From: Bacteroidales bacterium | GTDB taxonomy: Bacteria > Bacteroidota > Bacteroidia > Bacteroidales > UBA1556 | DNA: 5,530 bases | Direction of reading: 5' to 3' | Assembly (NCBI GenBank): GCA_029935325.1 | Contig: JAOZKO010000021.1 | Coordinates: 12,020 to 17,549, forward strand | Part shown: positions 5,526 to 5,530 of the stretch, piece after piece | Position numbering within the stretch: the stretch's first letter is position 1 | Layout of the letters: every line of letters starts with the position of its first letter | Made by a program: the position numbers and the translations under genes | Notes under the pieces: generated by a model | The model's database searches: none | The model's input: the letters and a program-made list of their open reading frames with translations, nothing else | What the model was told of the DNA's origin: nothing

Positions 5526-5530
5526 GTTTT

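Overview
The window looks like ordinary chromosome from an AT-rich member of the Bacteroidota (Bacteroidetes). Three things point there. The first gene of the leftmost operon encodes a DUF4783-type secreted protein, a family I know mainly from this phylum. LipB and LipA have Bacteroidetes-style sequences. The promoters match the phylum's unusual consensus (a -7 element TAnnTTTG, with TTTG about 20 bp upstream in the best case). I cannot place it below phylum level.

Layout: positions 1-205 hold a duplicated intergenic repeat (1-63 and 139-201) separated by an array of 8-bp purine-rich units. Positions 206-2443 are a three-gene minus-strand operon read right to left: a DUF4783 exported protein, then nadC (quinolinate phosphoribosyltransferase), then a YihY/BrkB-family inner-membrane protein. 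The two junctions are only 3 bp each, and a strong Bacteroidetes promoter sits at 2514-2545. Positions 2546-2904 have no gene. They hold a small hairpin element, a 120-base perfect homopurine run, and a 10-bp periodic array of TACAATYCCT-like units. Positions 2905-3741 (minus) encode a small MscS-type mechanosensitive channel. The 210-bp divergent spacer 3742-3951 carries promoter elements on both strands. Positions 3952-5525 (plus) hold lipB and lipA, 14 bp apart.

How the genes work together: LipB moves octanoate from acyl carrier protein to lipoyl domains, and LipA inserts two sulfur atoms to make lipoate, so the right-hand pair is a complete endogenous lipoylation module. NadC provides the nicotinate mononucleotide step of de novo NAD synthesis. 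Its partners in the operon are an exported protein and a membrane protein of unclear role. MscS is an independent osmotic safety valve.

I see no mobile element, CRISPR array, tRNA, rRNA or defence system. The genes are all recognisable conserved families. The unusual content is in the two gene-free stretches, where short-period arrays of different unit lengths (8, 9, 7/8 forming 22, and 10 bp) sit directly downstream of minus-strand genes.
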